Source of the DNA: Actinomycetota bacterium
Lineage (GTDB): Bacteria > Actinomycetota > Nitriliruptoria > Nitriliruptorales > JAHWKO01
DNA: 64,000 nucleotides
Direction: 5' to 3'
NCBI GenBank assembly: GCA_019347675.1
Contig: JAHWKW010000011.1
Span: 69,198 to 133,197, forward strand
The notes beneath the pieces were generated by a model, which saw nothing but the letters and a program-made list of their open reading frames with translations, ran no database searches and was not told the origin of the DNA. Shown one piece after another: positions 8,760 through 19,177 of the stretch (position 1 is its first letter; each line of letters starts with the position of its first letter). Position numbers and translations under genes: made by a program.

Positions 8760-10030
8760 TCAGGCGGCGGTGTCGACCCGGTCGCCGCGGTCGGCCGCCG
8801 GCGCCCCGCGACCGGCCACGCCTCGCAGCCAGCGGGCGATCTCCTCCAGGGCCGCCCGGTCCCGCGCGTCGGGACCCGACCGCTGCGCGGGCGCCCCGGT
8901 GTCGCCGTGCGCCCCGTCGTCTCGCCCTCCACCCGCCAGCCGGAGCGTGTGGTCGGCGTCGGGCCGGTGCACCACCTCCACCTCCGGTGCCGCCTTCAGG
9001 CCCGCCCGCAGCGCCTGCACGTCCTCGTCGGTGATGGACGGGTCGCTTTGGCCGTGCACGATCAGCACCGGGCTGACCACCCGGCTGGCCGCCTGGGCCG
9101 GGTCCACGTCGATGATCTCGCGCAGGTAGCCGGGTTGGGTCCATGTGAACACCGGCCGGAGCATGTCGCTGACCTGCGGGACCTCACCGGTCTCGCGCAG
9201 CGTCTGGAAGGCGCGTTGCAGCTCCTCGGCCGCGTCGTCGTGCATCTGGTCACCGCGCGAGCGGAACTCGGCGATCAGCACCTCGCTGAGCGGCCGGCCC
9301 GGGACGTTGACCAGGACGAGGCCGTCCAGGTCCAGCGCGCGATCGGCGATGCGCAGGCCGATCACTCCGCCGCCGTCGTGACCGATCACCGAGATCGCGT
9401 CGTCAGCGACGTCGGGCTGGTCGCGCAGGAACGCGACGGCGCGGACGGCGTCCTCGACCCGCTGGTCGAACCGCAGGTCGTCGGTCAGCGGGGTGCTCTC
9501 GCCGGTGCCGCGCTTGTCGAAGCGCAGGACGGCGAAGCCCTCCTGCGCCAGCGCCACGCCCAGGTCGAGGTACAGCAGGTCGCCGGGACCGTCGTCACCG
9601 ACCACACCGTCGCGGGTCGTGTCGCCGAAGCCGGGGACGATCACCACCCCGGGCAGGGGGCCGTCGACCCCCTGGGGCAGGTCCATGGCCCCGTGGAGCG
9701 TGAAGCCCCCCGCGCCCTCGAACCTGACGGGGACGTGGTCGACCCGCACACCGGCGGCCTGCGCCTGGCGATCGGTTGTCGGTGAGGGACGGTTGACCGC
9801 GAACACGACCGCGGCGACCGCGAGCGCCACAACGGCGACCCCGGCGATCGCCTGCACGACCCGTCGACGCGAAGTCAGGACCCGGCCGCCTCGCCGGGCG
9901 CTGCCGGTGCACCGTTGGCACTTCAGGCCCACCCCGGTGGGGACCACGCAGTCCCTGCACAGGTGCCGGCCACAGTCTGCGCAGACCGCCGGGCCGGGGC
10001 GCCGCGGATGCGTCGCGCACGGGGCGCCGG

Positions 10031-10034
<4 letters not shown>
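8760..10034 (-). CDS. Zinc-ribbon membrane-anchored alpha/beta hydrolase
   Basis: The 424-residue protein has a Cys/His-rich zinc ribbon (about 5-40: CATHP, CADCG, CRDC, CQRC), a membrane helix (about 58-80) and an alpha/beta-hydrolase domain outside (about 95-410). The nucleophile elbow reads GHDGGG, with Asp where a Ser is usual; a later Asp (HGQSDPSITDED) and His (PDADHTLRL) could complete a triad. Asp nucleophiles are known in epoxide hydrolases and haloalkane dehalogenases. GTG 10034 overlaps the FtsH stop as GTGA, so the two genes are probably coupled. A Gly/Asp-rich insertion follows the His. The substrate is unknown. Confidence 0.78.
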
Positions 10035-11956
<1,922 letters not shown>

Positions 11957-12042
11957 GGGGCGGAACCTCGCGGTTCGGGGAATCTTCGAGGATGCTATCG
12001 GCGAGCCTTGCACCGTCCGGGGGCCGGGTGGTGCCCGACGTC

Positions 12043-12075
12043 ATGGGAGGCGCCGCGGTTGGCGGCGCCTCCCAT
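12043..12075. terminator. Strong hairpin, likely terminator of the 12094 gene
   Basis: Arms ATGGGAGGCGCCG and CGGCGCCTCCCAT are a perfect 13-bp inverted repeat around a 7-nt loop. It lies 18 bp beyond the stop of the minus-strand gene at 12094 and upstream of ftsH. No U-run follows, as is common in high-GC genomes. Confidence 0.75.
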
Positions 12076-12093
12076 CGTTGGTGGTTCGGGCGG

Positions 12094-12708
12094 TTACGCC
12101 TGCGGGTTCTCCCGTTCGGCGGGCGCCGGAACGGCACCGCGCCGGCGAACCTCGCGGACGAAGAGCCCGAGACCCGCGCCGAACAGCCCGATGCCCAGCA
12201 GGGCGAGCAGCGCGGTCGCCGCGATCAGGCCGGTCGAGGCGGTCTCGGCCGAGACCGTCGCGGGTGCCGCATCAGCAGCGCTGGGCTGCTGCGCTGCATC
12301 CGCCGCGTTGACGTTCCCGATCAGGACGCTGGCGCGTGCGGGCGTCCCGTACGCGGCGCTGACCTCACCCTCCTCGCTGACGACGTTCTGGGTCGCGATC
12401 AGGACGTGGTAGCCCGGCTGGGCGTCGCCCGGGATGGTGATCGACGTGGCGATGGCCCCGGTCGCGTCCGGCGTCGCCGTGGCCAGCACCGGGCCGTCGA
12501 CCGCGTCCCAGTGGAACTCGACGCCCTGTCCTCCGCGCGCCGCCGTGGCGAACGACGAACCGGTCACGTCGATCCCCTCACCCGCGGCGGACTGCGAGCT
12601 GCTGAGGTTCAGCGTGGCCAGGTTCGTGCACGCCCAAGCGACCATGGACCCCAACGCCATCAGCACCCCCGCTAGGAACAGGGTCGTACTGAGCCTGCGT
12701 GACTTCAT
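12094..12708 (-). CDS. Exported Ig/IPT-like protein with C-terminal membrane helix
   Basis: The 204-residue protein has a signal peptide (about 8-26, ending MVAWA just before a Cys that could be lipidated), a beta-rich domain (about 30-130) and an Ala/Ser linker leading to a helix (about 158-182) followed by REVRRR. The order of parts equals that of the protein at 7926-8543, suggesting paralogy. ATG 12708 has GGGGAGG upstream. The region before it holds a perfect palindrome and words related to the 23-bp repeat array. Function is unknown; it likely accompanies the propeller proteins. Confidence 0.7.
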   Translation of the reverse strand: MKSRRLSTTLFLAGVLMALGSMVAWACTNLATLNLSSSQSAAGEGIDVTGSSFATAARGGQGVEFHWDAVDGPVLATATPDATGAIATSITIPGDAQPGYHVLIATQNVVSEEGEVSAAYGTPARASVLIGNVNAADAAQQPSAADAAPATVSAETASTGLIAATALLALLGIGLFGAGLGLFVREVRRRGAVPAPAERENPQA

Positions 12709-12863
12709 CCTGGGCCTCCCCTTGCATTCGATGTCGGTGTTCCACGGCGAATGTCGCGTACCGTGGACGTCGCCCGTCGGGTCGCACCGTCCGGGACACG
12801 AAGAACACTGTAGGGGCCGGCCAGGAAGCTGTCGATAGGTGTCCGATAGCTATAGCCAGAACA

Positions 12864-12903
12864 CATCTATGTGCGCCGTGACTATATGTCGATGACATAT
12901 ACC
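12864..12903. promoter_or_regulatory. Palindrome and array-related words between divergent genes
   Basis: TATATGTC and GACATATA form a perfect 8-bp inverted repeat around GAT at 12883-12901. GACATATACC is shared exactly with the 23-bp array (8683-8692), and TATGTGCGCC at 12868 resembles its AAGTGCGGCC. The site sits about 60 bp from the plus-strand gene at 12963 and about 160 bp from the start of the minus-strand gene at 12708, so it could serve either. Operator role is inferred. Confidence 0.6.
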
Positions 12904-12962
12904 ACCGGGCCTCGGTGCCCGTTACCCTCACGGCGCGGATCCGAAGTCGGAAGGCATGACGT

Positions 12963-13361
12963 GTGCGGGGGCTGATCGTCCGCCCCGTGGCGGCTGCCCT
13001 GGCGCTGCTGGCCGTCTGGGTCGGGGTCGCGCCCTACACGGGGCGCTGGTTCGGGTTCAGGGTTGCGACCCGACCCGTGGTCGAGGTCGTCGACCACGTC
13101 TTGCCGGCTGTGGCCGTCCTGGCGGTCGCCGCGTTCGGAGTGGCGACCTCGCGGTTGCCGTGGTCGGTCACGCTGGTGGCGGTCCTGGCGGCCTTGTGGA
13201 CGTTCGCCACGCACGTTCCGTTGCTGGTCGACGCGGGACGCGGGTTCGTGCCGTGGGCGACCGCGCTGTGGCACTCGGTGCCCGGGGCGGTGCTGTTCGC
13301 GGCCACGGTCGGCGTGGCCGCAACGGCGTGGCGCCACGAATCCGCGGAGGGGAGGCCGTAG
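12963..13361 (+). CDS. Small polytopic membrane protein
   Basis: The 132-residue product is mostly hydrophobic, with about four helices (8-25, 42-62, 66-85, 104-124). GTG 12963 has GGAAGG 8 nt upstream. It is the first of four plus-strand genes (12963, 13363, 14344, 15233) packed almost end to end, so an operon is likely. I recognise no family. A partner role to the next membrane protein is inferred from position only. Confidence 0.62.
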   Translation: MRGLIVRPVAAALALLAVWVGVAPYTGRWFGFRVATRPVVEVVDHVLPAVAVLAVAAFGVATSRLPWSVTLVAVLAALWTFATHVPLLVDAGRGFVPWATALWHSVPGAVLFAATVGVAATAWRHESAEGRP

Positions 13362-13362
13362 C

Positions 13363-14340
13363 ATGAGCCGGCCAAGGACGGGGAGTGCGGTGACGCTGAG
13401 CGGATCCGCACGTGTGGGGGCCGCGGTGACGGCGGGCGGCCTGTCGGCGACAGCGGGCAGGTTCCGTGTGGTGGCCGGCAGTGTGCTGGCAGGCGTGGCC
13501 GTCGCGGTCGCGTGGTCGTTCGAGTTCGCGGACCGGACCGTCGGGGGCAACGTCGCGGACGCGCTGTTGGGCTACGACGCCGCCGGGTCGGTGATCGCGG
13601 GGTCGGCTGCGGGAGCGCTGTTCGCGTTCGTGTCCGGGCTGGCAGCCACGTTCACCGCCTGCAACATCGCGGCGTTCGCTGCGGTCGCCCCGCTGCTGGG
13701 TGAGGGACGTTCCACGGGCCGGCGCGTGGCGGTGCTGCTGCGGCCGTTGGGGTGGCTGGCGGTGGGGATGCTGGCGGTCTCGGCGACCTACGGGGCGGTG
13801 GGTGTGCTGCTGGGCGAGCGGCTGCCGCAGCTGTCGATGGCGACGACGGCCGCGGGGATGCCGGTGCGGCTGGTGCAGTCCACGGTGGTGTTCGGGGTCG
13901 TCGGGGCGGTGCTCGTGTGGCTGGGTCTGGCTGCGCTGGGCGTGGTGGCCGATCCACTGGCCGGTGTGCGGCGCCGGTTCCGGTCGGTGGATGCGGTGGT
14001 GCTCGGCGGGCTGATCGGCGCGTTCCTGGTCGGCCGTCCGTTCGGGCTGTTCTTCAAGCTGTTCCGCTACGCCGCGGACCGAAGCGATCCGCTGTACGGG
14101 GCGGCGGTGTTCGCGTTGCAGTCGCTCGGCAACGTGGTGGTGCTGGCGCTCGTCTTCGTCGTGCTGGTGGTCGCCGGTCGCGGCCGGCTGGTGCGGTGGC
14201 TGCAGCACGACCCGGAGCGGGTGGCGCGGTTGACCGGCGCGGCGTTGCTGGTGGCGGGGGGGTTCACGTTCGTCTACTGGGTGGTGCGGGTCCCGGCGGT
14301 GTTCGGCTACGGCTGGTTCCCGACCCTGCCGTGGCACTGA
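13363..14340 (+). CDS. Polytopic membrane protein, possibly distantly CcdA-like
   Basis: The 325-residue protein has about eight hydrophobic helices. A segment TFTACNIAAFAAVAPL near residue 90 recalls the small-residue and Cys membrane motif of CcdA/DsbD-type proteins, but a second matching Cys is not visible, so thiol-disulfide transport is only a possibility. ATG 13363 overlaps nothing and is preceded by GGAGGGGAGG; it follows the previous stop by 1 nt. The next gene begins 3 nt after its stop. The neighbourhood (DM13 and RnfD-like proteins) suggests a membrane redox role. Confidence 0.65.
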   Translation: MSRPRTGSAVTLSGSARVGAAVTAGGLSATAGRFRVVAGSVLAGVAVAVAWSFEFADRTVGGNVADALLGYDAAGSVIAGSAAGALFAFVSGLAATFTACNIAAFAAVAPLLGEGRSTGRRVAVLLRPLGWLAVGMLAVSATYGAVGVLLGERLPQLSMATTAAGMPVRLVQSTVVFGVVGAVLVWLGLAALGVVADPLAGVRRRFRSVDAVVLGGLIGAFLVGRPFGLFFKLFRYAADRSDPLYGAAVFALQSLGNVVVLALVFVVLVVAGRGRLVRWLQHDPERVARLTGAALLVAGGFTFVYWVVRVPAVFGYGWFPTLPWH

Positions 14341-14343
14341 CCG

Positions 14344-15222
14344 GTGGCCGGCAACGACCGGGTTCGCGCCCGCCTGCGCCAGGCCGCCACCGTGGTGGGC
14401 TTGGTGGCGTTGGCGGCCAGTGCGGCCTACGGCGGGGACCTGTTCGGGGTGCGTAGCGCCCTGCAGGACACGGCCGCACCCGCCGAGCGGTCCCCGGCGG
14501 TGGGCCGCGTGGCGGGCGACAGCCCGTCGGCGACGCCGGCGGCTACGCGGGTGCGGTCGGCGGCGTGGTGGCAGACGGTGGACACCTTGGAGGGCACCGG
14601 CCCGGCCACCCAAGAGGTCGCGATCGGCGACGGGGCGTTGCAGTGGCGGGCGCGCGTCAGCTGCCGATCGGGCAACCTGGCCGTGACCGTGGCCTCGCGA
14701 GCCGATCCGCTGATCCAGGCCGCCTGTCCCGGTGAGGACGTCGGCTACGCGACCCACACGGGACCGACGCACCTGGCTGTCCAGACCGACGGGGCGTGGA
14801 CGCTGGTGGTCGAGCAGCAGATCGACGTGCCGCTGGTCGAGCCGCCACTGCCGCAGATGCAGTCGGATGAGGCAGAGGTCGTCGCGGCCGGCAGCTTCTA
14901 CGACATCGACCAGACCGGACGCGGGCAGGTGGCGATCTACCGGCTCGGCGACGGCAGCCACGCGCTGCGCCTCGAGGACTTCTTCGTGACCCCCAACGTC
15001 GACCTCGAGATCCGCCTCAGCCCGCTGGCCGCTCCGGAGACCACCGAGGACTACCTGTCGGCCGACGCCGCGCTGGTGGCGGTGCTGGACGCCACCGCCG
15101 GATCGATGAACTTCCCGGTGCCGGCCGGCATCGACCCGACCGCGTTCCGGTCGGTGGTCATCTGGTGCCCACCGATCGACAGCGCGTACGCCGCCGCCAG
15201 CCTCGCCCCGCCGGACCGATGA
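14344..15222 (+). CDS. DM13-domain protein
   Basis: The 292-residue protein has an N-terminal signal anchor (about 14-32), a low-complexity Ala/Pro segment and a C-terminal DM13 domain (about 175-285). The domain shows AAGSFYDIDQTGRGQVAIY, LRLEDFFVTPNVDLEIRL and the late Cys in VVIWCPPID. DM13 has been proposed to be a redox-related or heme-binding extracellular domain with a conserved Cys. GTG 14344 is the only start close to the previous stop. It lies between a polytopic membrane protein and an RnfD-like protein, which agrees with an electron transfer role. Confidence 0.78.
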   Translation: MAGNDRVRARLRQAATVVGLVALAASAAYGGDLFGVRSALQDTAAPAERSPAVGRVAGDSPSATPAATRVRSAAWWQTVDTLEGTGPATQEVAIGDGALQWRARVSCRSGNLAVTVASRADPLIQAACPGEDVGYATHTGPTHLAVQTDGAWTLVVEQQIDVPLVEPPLPQMQSDEAEVVAAGSFYDIDQTGRGQVAIYRLGDGSHALRLEDFFVTPNVDLEIRLSPLAAPETTEDYLSADAALVAVLDATAGSMNFPVPAGIDPTAFRSVVIWCPPIDSAYAAASLAPPDR

Positions 15223-15232
15223 CAGCCAGTCT

Positions 15233-16372
15233 GTGAGCGCCCCGACCCCCGCCACTGCGCTGGCCGACCGGCCGCACCTGTCCGTCGGCGGGCGCCAGAT
15301 CCCGGTTGTGCTGCCCAGCCGCCGCGACCCGCGGCTGCACCTGGCGGTCGTGCTGCTGACCGTGCAGGTGCTGGGCCAGACCGTGCTGAACTTCAAGCTG
15401 TCGATCGCCCAGATCCTGGTGTCGATCGCCACGGCGGCCGCGATCGAGTTGGCGGTGACGGTCCGCCGGGACGGGATGCTGGTGTGGCCGGCCAGCGCCA
15501 TGCTGACCGGGAACAGCGTCGCTCTGCTGCTGCGCGCCACCGGCACCGAGTACGGCGACTGGTGGAGCCTGAACGGGATCGGCTACTTCATCGCGGCCGT
15601 GACGCTGGCCATGGCCTCCAAGTACCTGATCCGCCCCGCCGGCCGCCACGTGTTCAACCCGTCCAACCTCGGGCTGGTGTGGGTCCTGCTGGTGGTGGGC
15701 CCGGCCGGGGTGTTCCCCCAGTACCTGTGGTGGGGTCCTCTGGGTCTGCCGGTCGCTGCGGCCCTGGTGGTGATCGTGGCCGGGGCGGTGTGGGTGCTGC
15801 GCCAGGTGAAGATGGCGGCGATGGCCGCGGCGTTCACCGCCACCTTCGCGGTGCTGATCGGGGTGTTCGCGGCGGCGGGGCAGAGCTTCTGGGCGATCTG
15901 GCACCCCGTCCCGGTGACCGGCGCCTTCTACTGGGTCAACGTGGTGCTGTCCCCCGAGGTGCTGATCTTCGTGTTCTTCATGATGTCCGACCCGGCCACG
16001 GCACCCAGGACCCCGCGCGGGCGCATCTGGTTCGGCATGCTCACCGCGGTGCTGGCCGCCGCACTGGTCTACCCCCAACCCACGGAGTTCGGGGTCAAGC
16101 TGGCGATCCTGTCGAGCCTGACCGTGACCTGCGCTGTCGTGCCGTTCATCGACCGTGCTGCGCGGCGTCGGGAGCGCGGCGAGGAGGCCCTGCAGATATC
16201 CGCCGATCCGCGACCGGCGCTGGGCCGGCTGGCCGCCGCCGCCCGCCGCCCGGCGGTGATCGCCGCCGTGATCATCGCGGTCGCCGCACCGCTGGACACC
16301 CTCAGCCTGGCCGACGACGAGCACCTCATCCTGATCGAACGGGGCGTATCGGGCGACCCCAACCCCCAGTAG
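15233..16372 (+). CDS. RnfD/NqrB-family (UnbU-like) membrane protein
   Basis: The 379-residue protein has about nine helices and the conserved GRHVFNPSNLGLV segment found in RnfD/NqrB-type subunits and in UnbU proteins of enediyne clusters. The stretch FMMSDPATAPRTPRG matches the place where RnfD/NqrB carry a flavin-linked Thr, so covalent FMN at the Thr of SDPAT is possible. Start is GTG 15233, 10 nt past the DM13 gene. The other Rnf subunits are absent here, so it may act alone or with the DM13 protein. Family assignment is firm; role is inferred. Confidence 0.8.
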   Translation: MSAPTPATALADRPHLSVGGRQIPVVLPSRRDPRLHLAVVLLTVQVLGQTVLNFKLSIAQILVSIATAAAIELAVTVRRDGMLVWPASAMLTGNSVALLLRATGTEYGDWWSLNGIGYFIAAVTLAMASKYLIRPAGRHVFNPSNLGLVWVLLVVGPAGVFPQYLWWGPLGLPVAAALVVIVAGAVWVLRQVKMAAMAAAFTATFAVLIGVFAAAGQSFWAIWHPVPVTGAFYWVNVVLSPEVLIFVFFMMSDPATAPRTPRGRIWFGMLTAVLAAALVYPQPTEFGVKLAILSSLTVTCAVVPFIDRAARRRERGEEALQISADPRPALGRLAAAARRPAVIAAVIIAVAAPLDTLSLADDEHLILIERGVSGDPNPQ

Positions 16373-16410
16373 AGGCGCCAGCATCTCGAGTGCAGCAGCA
16401 CCTGGGACGG

Positions 16411-16446
16411 CCAACGGTGGGCCCAGGTCTGCGGGCCCACCGTTGG
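16411..16446. terminator. Perfect bidirectional hairpin terminator
   Basis: CCAACGGTGGGCCC and GGGCCCACCGTTGG are perfectly complementary 14-bp arms around an 8-nt loop. The hairpin lies midway between the convergent genes ending at 16372 (plus) and 16454 (minus), the expected place for a shared terminator. Confidence 0.85.
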
Positions 16447-16453
16447 CAGCGGA

Positions 16454-16834
16454 TCAGTGTCCGCCGCACTTTTTCATGATCGCTTGGATCTCGGAGGTGA
16501 CGCCGTAGCCCTCGCCACCAGCGTCCCACGCCTGGTGCGGGAGCCCCGTGTTCAGGAACATGTCCTGAACGACCAACTCGCCGACGTCCCGAACATCGTT
16601 GGAGTTGGCGTCGCGGTAGAAGTCGACGAACCCTCCGCCGACCGGCTTGCCCTGCGCGTTCAGCGTGATGTTGGTAGCGATGAACCTCTCGCAATCGGCC
16701 GACACCAAGAACCACCCGGCGCTGCCGTTGCCTGCTGGCTTGCTCTCCTGAGCACAGTAGTGAGCGAGCGCCGGGCCGCCGATCATCATCAGTGCCCCTG
16801 CCACGGCGCAGATCGTCATCAGCCTTCGCTTCAC
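16454..16834 (-). CDS. Small secreted Cys-containing protein, unknown family
   Basis: The 126-residue product begins with a clear signal peptide (MKRRLMTICAVAGALMMIGG, then PALAH) and has a mature part of about 100 residues with three Cys, including a C-terminal KKCGGH. A segment DFYRDANSNDVRDVGE resembles a calcium-binding DxDxN loop, as in dockerin-like or EF-hand-like proteins, but only one such loop is seen. The GTG at 16834 has GGAAGG about 9 nt upstream. It is a single gene with its own terminator. Extracytoplasmic location is likely; function unknown. Confidence 0.65.
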   Translation of the reverse strand: MKRRLMTICAVAGALMMIGGPALAHYCAQESKPAGNGSAGWFLVSADCERFIATNITLNAQGKPVGGGFVDFYRDANSNDVRDVGELVVQDMFLNTGLPHQAWDAGGEGYGVTSEIQAIMKKCGGH

Positions 16835-17023
16835 GTTCCACGTCCTTCCGTTCGGAGCCCGTCCCTCGGGCGTTCACAGCGTCCTTGAGTTGGTAGCCGG
16901 GCGCGATGGTGGAGGCAGGAACGATCGGTGCGAGATGACATGACCGTGAACATGGGTGCTAGTACCACGCCGCGTTCGGTGGCCTACTCCCGGTAGCGGA
17001 GATTCGCCGGGGCGCCTCCGCAG

Positions 17024-18637
17024 CTAGCGGACGACCGGTTCCGCACCCTGGGGCGCCGCGCGCGGCTCGCGCCGGGCAGCGCGGGTACCGACCAGCAGCA
17101 CCAGGCCCCCGACGGCGAGCGCGGCTCCGGCCCCCAACGCGCCCCACAGCGCCCGTGAGTCCCCACCGGCGCCGGCGGTCGAGAACAGCGTCTGCGGATC
17201 GGCGAACCGCACCCGGGAGAAGTACACGTCCTGGCTGCTGGTGTCTTCGTTGCTGTTGCGGGTGTCGTCCCAGGCGACGTAGGCGGCCTCGTCGGTGGTG
17301 GCGAGACCGATCGGGCCTTTCACCCCGTAGGTCTCGGCGACGCCGAGGCTGCGGTCGATCGCCCGGTCGGTGACCTTGATGTTGGGCGCCCAGCTGCGGC
17401 CGCCGTCGGTGGAGTAGCTGTAGTAGACGTCCTGCCAGCGGTTCTCGTCGGCTTGCGGGTCGAAGGCCACGTCGTTGCGCCAGTCGTACCAGGCGACGTC
17501 GAGGCGACCGTTGGGCGCGACCGCCAGCGACGGGAACATCTCGTTGTAGCTCCACTCACGCTTCGGCTCGACGTCGTTGATCCGCACCGGCTCGCCCCAC
17601 GTGCGTCCACCGTCGTCGGAGCGCATGAACGCGACCATGGGCTTGCCCTCGCCGGTCTCCTCCCACACGACGGACAGCGCGCCGGTGGCCGGGTCGAACG
17701 CCGGCGAGGGACCGCTGAGCCAGTCGCGCTCCTTGGCGGGGCGGGTGTGGATCGCCTGTTGGGTGAAGGTGCGTCCGCCGTCGCGTGAGGTGGCCAGCCA
17801 CAGGTTGGCGGGTGGTGCCAGCGTGCCCTCGGGGGCGTCCTTGGGGGGACGCACGTTCTGGCCGAAGAAGGCGTGCACCGCCCCGTCGGCTGCGACCGTC
17901 AGGTGAGGCTCGCTGAACCAGCCGTCCATGTCGCCGGCCACGTCCACCGGATCGGAGAAGGTTCGTCCCCCGTCGTCGGAGACGCTGACGTAGGGACGGC
18001 TCTTGATGTCCCAGTAGTACTCCTTGCCCTCGAGCACCTCCTCGGACAGGTTCCACGTGCCGTTGTTGGACATCCAGCCGACGTACACGCGGCCCGCCTC
18101 GTCGCGATCGGCGACGACGGTCGGCAGAGCATCCGCGCCGAACTGGCCGGCGTCGAGGTCGGGCTCCACCCACGGCAGCACCGTGGTCTCGAAGCTCGCC
18201 CCCAGGTCGGTGGTCCTGTCGAGGAGGACCCGCTGGTGGTAGGTGGTCGGGTCGATCCCGCTGCGCACGACGTAGAGGGTGCCGTCCTGGGCGAAGGCGA
18301 CGCCGGTGACGGGACCGAAGCTGGCGAACATGTTGCAGCGTGGCCACTCCGCCACGTCGGGCAGGGGCCGCGCCGTCCAGGTCAGTCCCGCGTCGGTGGA
18401 GACGTGCAGCGTGCACCGCGCCGCGTAGGCGTCGCCCTGGGCCACGGCGATCGTCCTGGGGTCGTCGGGGTGGGTGGCGACCGTGGGGACCGCGTGGGCC
18501 CGCGTCGCGGCGGGTGTGGCCGTGACCTGCACGGCGGCGTCGGCACGAGGATCGGTGTCCTCCGCTCCGGCCGCCGGAGGCGCCAGCACGGCCAGGACCA
18601 CCACGACACAGATCGCCAGCGGTCTGCATCGCGACAC
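17024..18637 (-). CDS. Secreted Asp-box beta-propeller with C-terminal membrane anchor
   Basis: The 537-residue protein has a signal peptide (about 5-27, ending PPAAGAED), Asp boxes (STDAGLTW, SDDGGRTF, SRDGGRTF, SDDGGRTW, STDGGRSW) and a C-terminal helix (about 500-522) with RAARREPR behind it. It shares VDVAWYDWRND, APNIKVTDRAIDR and AYVAWDDTRNSN with the propellers at 4467 and 6194. I chose GTG 18637 because GGAGG sits 6 nt upstream; an ATG at 18718 overlaps the array-like site and has no ribosome binding site. It is apparently monocistronic. Sialidase catalytic residues are not evident. Confidence 0.82.
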   Translation of the reverse strand: MSRCRPLAICVVVVLAVLAPPAAGAEDTDPRADAAVQVTATPAATRAHAVPTVATHPDDPRTIAVAQGDAYAARCTLHVSTDAGLTWTARPLPDVAEWPRCNMFASFGPVTGVAFAQDGTLYVVRSGIDPTTYHQRVLLDRTTDLGASFETTVLPWVEPDLDAGQFGADALPTVVADRDEAGRVYVGWMSNNGTWNLSEEVLEGKEYYWDIKSRPYVSVSDDGGRTFSDPVDVAGDMDGWFSEPHLTVAADGAVHAFFGQNVRPPKDAPEGTLAPPANLWLATSRDGGRTFTQQAIHTRPAKERDWLSGPSPAFDPATGALSVVWEETGEGKPMVAFMRSDDGGRTWGEPVRINDVEPKREWSYNEMFPSLAVAPNGRLDVAWYDWRNDVAFDPQADENRWQDVYYSYSTDGGRSWAPNIKVTDRAIDRSLGVAETYGVKGPIGLATTDEAAYVAWDDTRNSNEDTSSQDVYFSRVRFADPQTLFSTAGAGGDSRALWGALGAGAALAVGGLVLLVGTRAARREPRAAPQGAEPVVR

Positions 18638-18719
18638 GGGTCGCCTCCGGTTCGTCGCCAAGCTCAGGGCGGGAGCCTCCCACCCGCGGCGGAGTGGCTC
18701 AATAGAGGCACTCCGCATA

Positions 18720-18738
18720 TAGATGTGGCGTGCACCTA
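18720..18738 (-). promoter_or_regulatory. Array-like word upstream of the 17024 propeller gene
   Basis: Read on the minus strand, TAGGTGCACGCCACATCTA matches TAAGTGCGGCCGACATCTA of the 23-bp array at 14 of 19 positions by eye. It lies about 80 bp upstream of the chosen start of the propeller gene. I infer a shared regulator. Confidence 0.5.
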
Positions 18739-18807
18739 GTCGAGCGCTGCCGGGCCGCCTTCGGGGATCCGTGTGACGGCGACGCGGTCAGTAGGACACG
18801 CGGGCGG

Positions 18808-19008
18808 TTAGCCGCCGTCGGGCTCAGATGTGTCCCCGCCGTGGACGCCGTCCGTTTCGTGTTCCGGGATGCCGGGCGACCCTCGCAGGCGGCTGACGAC
18901 GATGAACGCGAGGAAGGCGACGGCCGGGACGGCCAGGACGATCAGCTCGTCGAGTCCACCGGCACCACCGCCGCCGTGGGCCAGTAGTGTTCGCAGCAGC
19001 AGGGTCAT
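18808..19008 (-). CDS. Small single-span membrane protein
   Basis: The 66-residue product has a Gly-rich start (LLAHGGGGAGG), one hydrophobic helix (about 20-38) and a basic then acidic tail (SRLRGSPGIPEHETDG). The ribosome binding site is weak. It lies divergently to the propeller gene at 19178 and could share its control region. Too short to recognise; it may be a membrane microprotein or a spurious frame. Confidence 0.4.
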   Translation of the reverse strand: MTLLLRTLLAHGGGGAGGLDELIVLAVPAVAFLAFIVVSRLRGSPGIPEHETDGVHGGDTSEPDGG

Positions 19009-19106
19009 GTCGGCACCGTTCCCGTAGCGGCCAGGTTCAGCCGGGGTCGTACCTCGGATCGCCCGCGAGCACAAACGCCGCCGGGACACCCGGCTATCTG
19101 CGTTGA

Positions 19107-19124
19107 GCACTTACCGCGACATCG
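19107..19124. promoter_or_regulatory. Array-like word upstream of the 19178 propeller gene
   Basis: GCACTTACCGC is an 11-bp exact match to the reverse complement of the 23-bp array (8621-8633), followed directly by GACATC, the array's other half. It lies about 55-70 bp upstream of the start at 19178, in the divergent gap with the small gene at 19008. Operator function is inferred. Confidence 0.5.
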
Positions 19125-19177
19125 CACCGCCTCGTAGCTTCCCCTCGTTACACGTCCTTCGGCGAGGGAGATCGTGC

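Noticed and set aside
13363-14340. Naming the membrane protein CcdA
   Set aside because: Only one Cys-containing helix resembles CcdA; the second Cys partner is not visible.
13168-15546. Minus-strand frame of 792 codons opposite the redox cluster
   Set aside because: It covers three well-supported plus genes and is His/Arg/Gln-rich without a domain, so it is an antisense shadow.
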